Of a DNA stretch of 64,000 nucleotides, positions 43,930 through 51,211 are shown one piece after another. Position 1 is the stretch's first letter. Each line of letters starts with the position of its first letter. The position numbers were made by a program, and so were the translations under genes. The DNA is from UBA2377 sp964429385 (GTDB lineage Bacteria > Verrucomicrobiota > Verrucomicrobiia > Opitutales > Opitutaceae), in the NCBI GenBank assembly GCA_964429385.1, contig CAYSBR010000003.1, forward strand, positions 1 to 64,000, given 5' to 3'. The notes below the pieces were generated by a model. It was not told the DNA's origin. It made no database searches and worked only from the letters and a program-made list of their open reading frames with translations.

Positions 43930-45461
43930 GGGCTGGAAGTCTTCCTGGGCAGCCTTGCGGTCAGCTTCAACATCGATTTATGCATCAAGCTTCTGATATC
44001 GCTTTTTTCCTGTTTACTGAGCAATACATAATATGCACTTACACAGAATATGCTAGATGTGGCGACTGCGGCAAGGATATCAATTCCCACAGAGTCCCCT
44101 CCCCAGAGCCTTGCACCAGCCAGCGGAAGAACCGCCAGTGTTGCCATACCTCCAGGCTTGACGAATGATTTATACATGAGACCTCTGAATTCAACCCCTA
44201 TTTTTTTTGCGCAGATTAACAGCTGCCAAATTCCACATACGAACTGCCCGGCGACCAATCCACATGTGATTGTCCAGTAGGGATCGGTATCAAGATGCAG
44301 CAGAATAAGAATGATGCTGAATGGCACCAGCACCAAGCTCGTTGCATATATATAGATGACGGTGATTACCATGCCCAACCCCTTGAGCATATGATGCGCG
44401 ACAGAGGTGCAGGCCATGAAGATGCCTCCGGCTAGAAGCACGATTGCGTAGGATTCAAGAAATTCATAGGCTGCCCCTACCCAAAATCGCAAGGCGCCAG
44501 CCATCAAACAGCTACCAGCCAGTAGCAGACAAAGACCAAGGATCACGATATAACGAGTTCCTCGCTGCAGCAATTGACGCTGCCCCAAATCATCGCCCCG
44601 AACTTGGAATCCACTCGCTGCGGGCATCACAGTTACTGTCAGTGCCCCCAATATCTGCCCGGTTAGCAGCGCCGGCATAAGCATTATCGCCAAATGCCCC
44701 ACAAAGCTAGCTGAGATCAGCACACCAGCCAGCCAGCGCACCCCGGTGGAGTTGGCCGCAAGGCAAAACGATGCGATTACAATACCTCCTCCGAATGTTG
44801 CCACTTTGATAAAAGTCGCCCGATCGGCAAGTCTTGGGCTGTTTCGCAACCCGGGAATGAGTCTGTGGGCTACCACAGCTTGGGTAGCCTTGGACGCAAG
44901 CAAAGTCCCTGCCATAATGATCACCAAACTCTCAATCGCCGGTTCAGTCCAATGGAACCAAATAACTACCATTGCCAAAGCCAGATATTTCGCCGCCATC
45001 TCGGCAATTGCTCCCACATAATAGTTTTGTCGCGATTGGATAACTGCAATGTAGGGCGTAATAGGAATGATGAGCAATAACATGACTGCCAGAACCCGCA
45101 GCGAGTTTTGGACGGCTGCGTCCCCCTCTGTATAAAACGCACCAGCGGCGAATACACCAAACCCCGCCACAAATGCCAGCAGCAAAGCATAGATGAATGC
45201 CGAACTGATCGTTTTATTTACAGCAGTCATGTCCTGCCGGGCGAAATGTTCAGCGCAATATTTTACTGAACCGGATTGGAGAGATTTCTCGAACTGCTCG
45301 ATTGAGGTAAAAAGCGACCAAACAAGGACATACATTCCGTAGCCATTTTCTCCCAATTTTTTAATCAGATATGGCACCATGATCAACTGCGGCACGAAGG
45401 AAAGCGCCTGAGAAACCCAGATGACTCCAGCATTCGAAACAATTATCTGCGATTGGCGCAT
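43926..45461 (-). CDS. wzx: Wzx-type O-antigen/polysaccharide flippase
   Basis: A 511-residue MATE/MOP-type transporter with about 14 helices. The start NAGVIWVSQALSFVPQLIMV, LIKKLGENGYGMYVLVWS and inner repeat match polysaccharide flippases. It should flip undecaprenyl-linked repeat units to the periplasmic face for polymerisation. It is the first gene of a minus-strand operon that runs to about 32 kb. The AT-rich gap upstream (45462-45638) probably holds the operon promoter, but I see no confident boxes. Confidence 0.88.
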   Translation of the reverse strand: MRQSQIIVSNAGVIWVSQALSFVPQLIMVPYLIKKLGENGYGMYVLVWSLFTSIEQFEKSLQSGSVKYCAEHFARQDMTAVNKTISSAFIYALLLAFVAGFGVFAAGAFYTEGDAAVQNSLRVLAVMLLLIIPITPYIAVIQSRQNYYVGAIAEMAAKYLALAMVVIWFHWTEPAIESLVIIMAGTLLASKATQAVVAHRLIPGLRNSPRLADRATFIKVATFGGGIVIASFCLAANSTGVRWLAGVLISASFVGHLAIMLMPALLTGQILGALTVTVMPAASGFQVRGDDLGQRQLLQRGTRYIVILGLCLLLAGSCLMAGALRFWVGAAYEFLESYAIVLLAGGIFMACTSVAHHMLKGLGMVITVIYIYATSLVLVPFSIILILLHLDTDPYWTITCGLVAGQFVCGIWQLLICAKKIGVEFRGLMYKSFVKPGGMATLAVLPLAGARLWGGDSVGIDILAAVATSSIFCVSAYYVLLSKQEKSDIRSLMHKSMLKLTARLPRKTSSP

Positions 45462-45638
45462 ATTTCTCGGACCTTACCATCTGCCCCACAGTCTTCTGAC
45501 GAACAGTAAAAATCCGCAACCATACCGGACGCCAGACTTGAATTAATAGCTATAACTCGTAATGGATACGGCCGCATTATATGCGCAGAAATCAAGCACC
45601 TACTGACAATTCTTTTAGCGAGTGCTGCTGAAATTTGT

Positions 45639-46706
45639 TTAAAGTCTAACCCTGTTTAACCATGCGCGATTTGCCGTATACCAATCAACTGATCGCTGAA
45701 AGCCTTCTTCGGGGCTGATACGGGGGCTCCAATCCAGCAGGCGCTGGGCCTTGGTGATGTCGGCCCAAGTCTCCTTGATGTCCGCCACGTGGAAGGGCTT
45801 GGAGTCATAGACCGCTTTTTTTCCAAGCGAACGCTCGATGAAAGCGATGACGGTGTTCAGACTGATGGGATTGCGCCCACCCCCGAGATTGACGATCTCA
45901 TACCCCAACGGTCTGGCCGCGAGAATCGTCCCTCGGGCGATATCATCCACATAGGTGAAATCACGCGATTGGGAGCCGTCACCAAAGAGCTCCATCGGCT
46001 TTTCTTCATCAATCCACTTGATGAACCGGAAGATGCTCATATCGGGCCGGCCGGCCGGACCGAAAACCGTGAAGTAGCGGACCACCGTCATATCGAGACC
46101 ATACAACTTGTGATAGCTGTAGGCCATCAACTCCGCCCCTTTCTTCGTCGCCGCGTAGGGGGACAGCGGGGTATTGACCGGCAGATCCTCCGTAAAGGGC
46201 ATTGCGCAGCCCGCATAGAGCGATGAGGTCGAGGCCAGCACCTGTTTTTTGACGCCGTGTTTCCGCTGGCACTCCAGCAGGTTGAGGGTTCCCTGTGTGT
46301 TGGTACTCAGATACACATGTGGGTTCTCCATGCTGTAGCGCACCCCCGCCCGCGCGGCTAAGTTGAACACGGCATCGAAGGAATACCGGGAGAACAGGGC
46401 ATCCAAGGCCGTCAGATTCTCGATATCCAAAACGTGGAAATGGAAGTTGTCTGAGTTGAGAGCGGGAAGCAGGGAGCCAGGAGCTTGGGGCTGGGAGTTT
46501 GGGGCATAGACGGACTTCCCAGGATCAGTTCCAAGCTCCTTGCGCCCTGCTCCGAGCAACTGTCCAAGCCGCCAGTCCTTCAACCGCACATCATAGTAGT
46601 CGTTGAGATTATCCACGCCTACGACGGTGTGACCATCGCGCAGAAGAAATTCGCAGACTTTGGAAGCAATGAATCCGGCCGCGCCAGTGACAAGATAGGT
46701 GGACAT
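45639..46706 (-). CDS. UDP-glucuronate 4-epimerase-like protein with an insertion
   Basis: A 355-residue extended SDR enzyme from ATG 46706 (MSTYLVTGAAGFIASKV); the frame opens at 46730 within repeat-like sequence. Catalytic SPYAATKKGAEL gives YxxxK. VVRYFTVFGPAGRPDMSIFR and the late TKAQRLLDWSPRISPEEGF match UDP-glucuronate 4-epimerases that make UDP-galacturonate. An extra stretch of about 34 residues (about 52-85) interrupts the fold between NDYYDVRLK and FHFHVLDIENL. It is encoded by GA-rich repeat sequence. The site is a surface loop in relatives, so activity may survive. Confidence 0.85.
   Translation of the reverse strand: MSTYLVTGAAGFIASKVCEFLLRDGHTVVGVDNLNDYYDVRLKDWRLGQLLGAGRKELGTDPGKSVYAPNSQPQAPGSLLPALNSDNFHFHVLDIENLTALDALFSRYSFDAVFNLAARAGVRYSMENPHVYLSTNTQGTLNLLECQRKHGVKKQVLASTSSLYAGCAMPFTEDLPVNTPLSPYAATKKGAELMAYSYHKLYGLDMTVVRYFTVFGPAGRPDMSIFRFIKWIDEEKPMELFGDGSQSRDFTYVDDIARGTILAARPLGYEIVNLGGGRNPISLNTVIAFIERSLGKKAVYDSKPFHVADIKETWADITKAQRLLDWSPRISPEEGFQRSVDWYTANRAWLNRVRL
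46452..46553 (-). repeat. In-frame repeat insertion in the epimerase gene
   Basis: About 100 bases read as GA-rich heptamer-like words on the plus strand (GGGAAGCAGGGAGCCAGGAG and GGAGCTTGGGGCTGGGAG). They are the complement of the CT-rich arrays in the gaps. The insert length keeps the frame open. Normal epimerase sequence resumes on both sides. Confidence 0.75.
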
Positions 46707-46783
46707 GGTAAGTGAAGGAGCTGGGAGCAAGGAGGAAGGGGCTGGTTGCTGGGAGCTAGAGGCTAGGGACTAGGGGCTAGGAG

Positions 46784-46987
46784 CTAGAGACGCCAGTGGG
46801 TGCCTTGCGCAAGAGGAGGCGGATCGAGTCGGGGGACAAGGCGGGCCAGTTGCTCCACTTGGGTGAGATAGTGCTCAATGGACAGGCGGGGCGGCGATTG
46901 CCTGCGTCCGTGGCTTTCCCCGCTCGCTGGATTTCCGGCGCCGGCCTGCAGGAGTTGCCACCGCTCGGTTTCAGTGATTATTTTCAT
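46784..46987 (-). CDS. Small protein, partner of a truncated gene
   Basis: A 67-residue ORF from ATG 46987 (MKIITETERWQLLQAG) ending YLTQVEQLARLVPRLDPPPL. It begins 11 bases before the stop of the remnant on its upstream side is complete (the two overlap), the usual layout of two-gene modules. Codon use is plausible for a real gene, and the rest of the gap is repeat sequence. No family recognised with confidence. It could be the surviving half of an old toxin-antitoxin or nucleotidyltransferase module. Confidence 0.4.
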   Translation of the reverse strand: MKIITETERWQLLQAGAGNPASGESHGRRQSPPRLSIEHYLTQVEQLARLVPRLDPPPLAQGTHWRL

Positions 46988-47170
46988 ACAGCGCTTTCAA
47001 TTCGCCCAATCGGGCCTCCAAGCCAAAAATGGAAAGGTAATCGGCGATCAAATCCCAATGTAAAGGATGGTTGCCGGTGGCGGCCTGGATGACCAAGCGG
47101 TAAATATCGTTCCAGTCACCCAGGGCGCGGGCGGGAGCGTTGGGCACCCGGGCCGACAGTCCTTCGGACC
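46971..47170 (-). pseudogene. Gene remnant fused to repeat sequence
   Basis: A reading frame ending at TGA 46971 encodes LGDWNDIYRLVIQAATGNHP, then LHWDLIADYLSIFGLEARLG and ALYENNH. This looks like the genuine C-terminal end of a small cytoplasmic protein. Upstream, from about 47150, the same frame runs into GC-rich repeat words with no start codon, so the 5' part seems lost or replaced. It overlaps the start of the 67-residue ORF. Function unknown. Confidence 0.45.
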
Positions 47171-47379
47171 CCTGCGCACGCGCAGGACCCTCTACGCGCT
47201 GCCGCGCTCCGTCGCCCCGACGGGGCTCAGCATGGCTTGTGGCCGGCCCCGCCCTTCACTCTCTGCTCCTAGCTCCAATCTCCCTGCTCCCCTCCCGCCA
47301 TAGCTTCGCCCCGTCGCTTCTTTGAGAGAAGAACTTGCAGGGGGCACAGGACTACTGACCACGGAAGGGAATTGACCCG
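47171..47379. repeat. Repeat-derived intergenic sequence
   Basis: This stretch has the GC words CTGCCGCGCTCCGTCGCCCC near 47200-47219, CT-rich heptamers (47255-47300) and a small hairpin CTTCT...AGAAG near 47320-47334. No gene is visible. Confidence 0.5.
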
Positions 47380-47922
47380 CTAGCGCGCGCGGGGGGCGGT
47401 GATCGCGGGAGACGAGACTTTGAGCAGGATCTGGATCAGCGGGAGCACGCGGCCAAGCTGCTTGTGCCAGGTCTCCAGTTGCTTGATCCGTTTCAATTGA
47501 AAGGTCTTTTGCGCGCCCTGTGCATCCGCTGCCTGCGCCCGCAGGCGCTGGAGCGAGCCGCGCGTTTCCTGCGCCAGCGGCTGGATCTTCTCCTGCAGAA
47601 GGCCGCCGGCGAGGCGCCGCAGGCCCAGCTCGGGCTCGAAATACTCCCGCCGGTCACCGGGCCGCGCCGCCGTCCGCACCGCCCCGCTCTGCCGCAGGAA
47701 GGCCAATCCCTGGCTGGCCGAGCCTTTGCTGATGCGCAGCTTTTCGACGATATCACCGAAGCACAGAGGCGCGGGCGAAGCAAAGAGCAGGCCGTAGATC
47801 GCGCCCACCGACTTGGGCACCCCCATCGCGTGGAGAAATCCCGAAAAAAGGGCCACGCACTCCTGCTCAAACGCAGGGTCCGCCGCCGGCAGGGCTTCCG
47901 CAGTTGTCAATGGGGCTTGCAA
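47380..47922 (-). CDS. GbsR/MarR-type transcriptional regulator
   Basis: A 180-residue protein with an N-terminal dimerisation helix and a winged helix-turn-helix (about 50-110, including FGDIVEKLRISKGSASQGLAF and a wing near RPGDRREYF). A long C-terminal helical region (about 115-170) completes the GbsR form of the MarR superfamily. A palindrome 32 bases upstream of its start is a likely autoregulatory site. Its position before the chain-length and export genes hints at control of surface glycan genes or of osmotic responses. Confidence 0.85.
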   Translation of the reverse strand: MQAPLTTAEALPAADPAFEQECVALFSGFLHAMGVPKSVGAIYGLLFASPAPLCFGDIVEKLRISKGSASQGLAFLRQSGAVRTAARPGDRREYFEPELGLRRLAGGLLQEKIQPLAQETRGSLQRLRAQAADAQGAQKTFQLKRIKQLETWHKQLGRVLPLIQILLKVSSPAITAPRAR

Positions 47923-48473
47923 CGGCGGCGAGCAAGGGCGGCGACGGCGCTTGGTTCAAGAAAATTTGAACAGAAAGGAGGAAGGAGGTTGGAGCGGGGA
48001 GCTGGGAGGCTGGAGGACCGAGGAAAGCAAACTACGAGACCACGGGACTACGGGCGACAGGACAACGAGACGACAGGACGCCCGGACTACTCCTCCGGCG
48101 GCCCTTCGTTCTCTCTCACTGGTCTGCGTCCTCAGGTCTTTGCGCCCTTCTCTTCGTTTCCAGCTCCTTGCTCCCTGCTCCCCCCTCCCAGCTCCCTGCC
48201 CCCGTCCTCCGCCCTCGCCGCGCGCGGAGCGCACGGCCCACCCCGCTCCCAACTCCTCGCTCCTCGCCTCGACCTCTCCTCCGTTCTCTCCGTTACCTCC
48301 TGTAAAACCGGTTCGTGCCGGTCTCCGGCTTCCGCCTTCCCCCCGTAGTCCTGTTGTCGCAGTCCCACTCCCCGCTCCCTGCTCCCCGCTCCAACCTCCC
48401 CACGTTTCACGGTTGCCATCCCGGGAACCGATTGCTTTGAAACGGACTCTTATTCTCACTTAAGCACCCAATC
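47923..48473. repeat. Gene-free gap with heptamer arrays and a core copy
   Basis: Besides the regulator's operator-like palindrome, the gap is filled by dispersed repeats. These are GA-rich words (47980-48030), phrases like GACCACGGGACTACGGGCGA near 48038-48057 and CT-rich heptamer arrays (48160-48200 and 48365-48400). There is also a GC core copy (GCGGAGCGCACGGCCCAC, about 48224-48241) and the word TACCTCCTGTAAAACCGG near 48294-48311. No gene is supported. Confidence 0.75.
47954..47971. promoter_or_regulatory. Palindromic operator upstream of the GbsR-type regulator
   Basis: GTTCAA (47954-47959) and TTGAAC (47966-47971) are perfect inverted repeats with a six-base AT-rich spacer. The site is 32 bases before the regulator start codon. 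Winged-helix dimers of the MarR/GbsR type bind such sites, so autoregulation is likely. The surrounding gap is otherwise GC-rich repeat sequence, which makes this AT-rich palindrome stand out. Confidence 0.6.
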
Positions 48474-49901
48474 ATGGCCTCACCCGATCCCCTTCCTCGC
48501 ACTCAACCCTCTTTCGCCGACGACGACACCCTTGATCTGCGCGAACTCTGGGGGCGGTTGATGCGCGGATTGCCGAAAATAGTGGCACTGGGCTGTCTCG
48601 GCTTGGCGATTGCGGCGGCCGCCTACTTCCTCGCCGGCCCATTCCAGACGGTCACCACCGCCACCCGGGTCGTGTACAGTTTCAACGGGTATGAGCGCGG
48701 CGCCTATCCCGATGGCTCCAAGTTCCAAGCCGACGATCTGCGCGCGCCGGATATCGTCAATGAAGCCCTCAAACGCCAGGGGCTGGACACTTCCGAGAGC
48801 CTCCAAGGCCAGGTGCGCGCCGCGCTCACCATCGAGGGCATCATCCCCGCCAACATCGTCAAGGAACGCGACCGGGTGCGCGCCACCGGCCAGACCCCGC
48901 CGCCCTACCTGCCCGACGAATACCGCGTCACCCTCGCGTTGCCCCGCAACTTTCCCCTCGCCCCCCACCAGCGCACCCAGTTCCTCAATGAACTCGTCAG
49001 CGTTTATCGGGAGCGCTTCCAAAAAACCTATTCCGAAACCCCCGTCGCCTTCGGCAATGCACTCGACAGCCTGCAGGATGCCGATTTCTTCGACTACGAA
49101 CTCGTGCTTGGGCAGGAAATCAGGAGCATTACCAGTTACCTTGAGCAGCAGCAGGAGAATGCCCGCACCTTCCGTTCGCCCACCACCAACCTGTCGTTCA
49201 ACGACCTGCTCAAGCAGACCCATATCTTCAGCCAGGTTCGGCTGAATGAAACGCTGGGCCTGATCCGGCTGAAGGGGCTCTCCCGCAACCGCCGGGCCGC
49301 GCTGATCAAGATTGACTACCATCTGCGCACCCTGCTCGACCGGGAGCAACGGGCCATCGAGGACGAGAGCGTCGTGCTGCGACTGCTCGACCAGACCGCC
49401 ACGCGCAACCAAGGCTATGTGCTCGGGGTCAAGGAGCAAGCCGCCCAAAACCGGGCCGACCCCCTCGTCGTGGACCAGAGCCTGGTGAATTCCCTGCTGG
49501 CGCACGATGCCTACAACTACCTCGTGCGCGAGGCCCTGAAAGCCGGCCGCGAGGTCAAGCGTATCCAGGCCGAAAAGGCCGTCGTGCAAGAACGCCGCAA
49601 CATCATCGAAGGCTTTCTCGCCACCGACCAGCAAGGCGCCCCGGCCGAACACCTGGTCCAGGTCGAGCAGGCCCTCAACGATTTGTCACGGGAGTATCAG
49701 CGCCTGCTGCAAAGCATCCGCCGCACCCATGCGGAATTCGCCGCCCAGGAATATGGCGACGCCATCCGGGTCAGCATGCAGGCCGCAAACAACAGTTTTT
49801 ATCTCGGGCTCGCCAAGGCGGGCCTCGTGGGCCTCGTCGTGGGCCTCGCCACTGGCTTCGGCCTGAGCCTGCTCGGCACCGCCCCCACCCGCCGCAACTG
49901 A
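48474..49901 (+). CDS. Wzz/KpsE-like polysaccharide co-polymerase or export protein
   Basis: A 475-residue inner-membrane protein with two helices (about residues 32-55 and 446-466) and a long, mostly helical periplasmic domain between them. The N-terminal segment DLRELWGRLMRGLPKIVALG and C-terminal GLVGLVVGLATGFGLSLL fit the Wzz/PCP superfamily. No cytoplasmic tyrosine kinase domain is present. It sets glycan chain length or supports export. It is followed by an ATPase gene and the Wzt cluster, so it may serve either the Wzy pathway or the ABC pathway. Confidence 0.82.
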   Translation: MASPDPLPRTQPSFADDDTLDLRELWGRLMRGLPKIVALGCLGLAIAAAAYFLAGPFQTVTTATRVVYSFNGYERGAYPDGSKFQADDLRAPDIVNEALKRQGLDTSESLQGQVRAALTIEGIIPANIVKERDRVRATGQTPPPYLPDEYRVTLALPRNFPLAPHQRTQFLNELVSVYRERFQKTYSETPVAFGNALDSLQDADFFDYELVLGQEIRSITSYLEQQQENARTFRSPTTNLSFNDLLKQTHIFSQVRLNETLGLIRLKGLSRNRRAALIKIDYHLRTLLDREQRAIEDESVVLRLLDQTATRNQGYVLGVKEQAAQNRADPLVVDQSLVNSLLAHDAYNYLVREALKAGREVKRIQAEKAVVQERRNIIEGFLATDQQGAPAEHLVQVEQALNDLSREYQRLLQSIRRTHAEFAAQEYGDAIRVSMQAANNSFYLGLAKAGLVGLVVGLATGFGLSLLGTAPTRRN

Positions 49902-49964
49902 GTGGCGAGGCTAGCGGCAGGGAGCGAGGAACCCCGACTCCCAGTCCTCAGATCGCGAACAAAC

Positions 49965-49993
49965 TTGAAAATTGGCAATCATATTGCCATATT
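49965..49993 (+). promoter_or_regulatory. Candidate promoter of the DUF4143 ATPase gene
   Basis: TTGAAA (49965-49970) and CATATT (49988-49993) are separated by 17 bases. Transcription would begin about at the ATG at 50000, giving a leaderless mRNA. No Shine-Dalgarno sequence precedes that ATG, which agrees with this view. Confidence 0.45.
49973..49989. promoter_or_regulatory. Perfect palindrome within the DUF4143 ATPase promoter
   Basis: TGGCAAT (49973-49979) and ATTGCCA (49983-49989) flank a three-base CAT centre. The site covers the spacer and reaches the -10 position of the candidate promoter, where a bound repressor would block transcription. The regulator is unknown. Confidence 0.6.
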
Positions 49994-49999
49994 TCATGC

Positions 50000-51127
50000 A
50001 TGATTGATCGGGTTGGCTATAAATCGCGTGTGGCCAAGGCGTTGACGCGTGCCCCGGTGGTGGCATTGCTCGGCCCCCGGCAGTGCGGTAAAACCACCTT
50101 GGCGCGAGAGTTCATGCCAGCGGTCTCGCCGCAATACTTTGACTTGGAGGATCCTCTGGTCGCCCACCTGTTCGACCAGCCCCGGCAATTGCTGGAGCCG
50201 TTGCGGGGACTGGTCGTCATTGATGAAGCGCAACGGCGGCCGGAACTCTTTCCCCTCCTCCGGGTGCTGGCGGATCGCGACAGCACGCCGGCCCGCTTTC
50301 TCATCCTCGGCAGCGCATCGCCCGAACTTGCCCGGCAGTCCGCCGAATCCCTCGCCGGCCGAGTGGAGATCATCGAGCTGGGCGGGTTTAGCCTGGAGGA
50401 AACGGGCCTGGCCGCGGCGGATAGCCTCTGGTTGCGCGGCGGCTTCCCCCGCTCCTTTCTCGCACCCGACGACGAGGATAGCCGCGTATGGCGGCGGCAG
50501 TTCATCGCCACCTTTCTGGAGCGGGATCTGGCCGCTCTCGGCTTTGGCATGTCACCCCCGCTGATGGGTCGTTTTTGGACGATGCTCGCGCACTATCACG
50601 GACAGATCTGGAACGGCAGCGAGCTCGCCGCCTCTCTCGGGGTCGCGCCCAATACCGCCCGCGCCTGGCTCGACGCTCTGGAGCACACCTTCATGGTGCG
50701 CCGTCTCCGGCCCTGGCATGCCAATCTCGGCAAACGTCTGGTCAAATCACCCAAGCTCTATTTCCGCGATTCCGGACTGCTGCACGCGTTGCTCGGCATT
50801 CACGATGCCATGCAGTTGCTCACACACCCCAAACTCGGCGCCTCTTGGGAAGGGTTTGTGATCGAGGAGATCCTGCGGGCCGGACGGCCCGAGGAGGCCT
50901 GGTTCTACGGCGTACACGGCGGCAGCGAGCTCGACCTGCTGATGATCAAGGATGGCCGCCGCATCGGCGTGGAGGTCAAGCGGGCCGACGCCCCAACGCT
51001 CACCCGCTCCCTGCAAATCGCCCAGGCCGATCTCGGGTTGGATGAGATTCGGGTCATCTACCCCGGCACCCGTACCTACGCCCTCTCCGACACGATCACC
51101 GTCCAACCGCTCGCCACCAGTTTGTAG
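50000..51127 (+). CDS. AAA+ ATPase with DUF4143 nuclease-like domain
   Basis: A 375-residue protein of the AAA_14/DUF4143 family. Walker A is GPRQCGKTT (25-33), Walker B is LVVIDEAQ (71-78) and the sensor segment is FLILGSAS. A winged-helix segment (GSELAASLGVAPNTARAWLD) follows. The C-terminal DUF4143 part includes YFRDSGLLHALLG, WEGFVIEEIL and a PD-(D/E)xK-like end, GSELDLLMIKDGRRIGVEVK. Such genes are mobile and have been linked to toxin-like or defence roles, but the function is not settled. It stands alone between glycan genes. Confidence 0.88.
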   Translation: MIDRVGYKSRVAKALTRAPVVALLGPRQCGKTTLAREFMPAVSPQYFDLEDPLVAHLFDQPRQLLEPLRGLVVIDEAQRRPELFPLLRVLADRDSTPARFLILGSASPELARQSAESLAGRVEIIELGGFSLEETGLAAADSLWLRGGFPRSFLAPDDEDSRVWRRQFIATFLERDLAALGFGMSPPLMGRFWTMLAHYHGQIWNGSELAASLGVAPNTARAWLDALEHTFMVRRLRPWHANLGKRLVKSPKLYFRDSGLLHALLGIHDAMQLLTHPKLGASWEGFVIEEILRAGRPEEAWFYGVHGGSELDLLMIKDGRRIGVEVKRADAPTLTRSLQIAQADLGLDEIRVIYPGTRTYALSDTITVQPLATSL

Positions 51128-51211
51128 GGAGCGCACGGCTCGCTCTTCTCCCCGCTCAGGAATAAGTGTTGAAGGGGGACGAGGGCTGGGCGGATGCTTT
51201 CATGTTTGTCC

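Noticed and set aside
47956..48463. Overlapping ORFs on both strands in the gap before the Wzz-like gene
   Set aside because: All are translations of dispersed repeats with biased composition.
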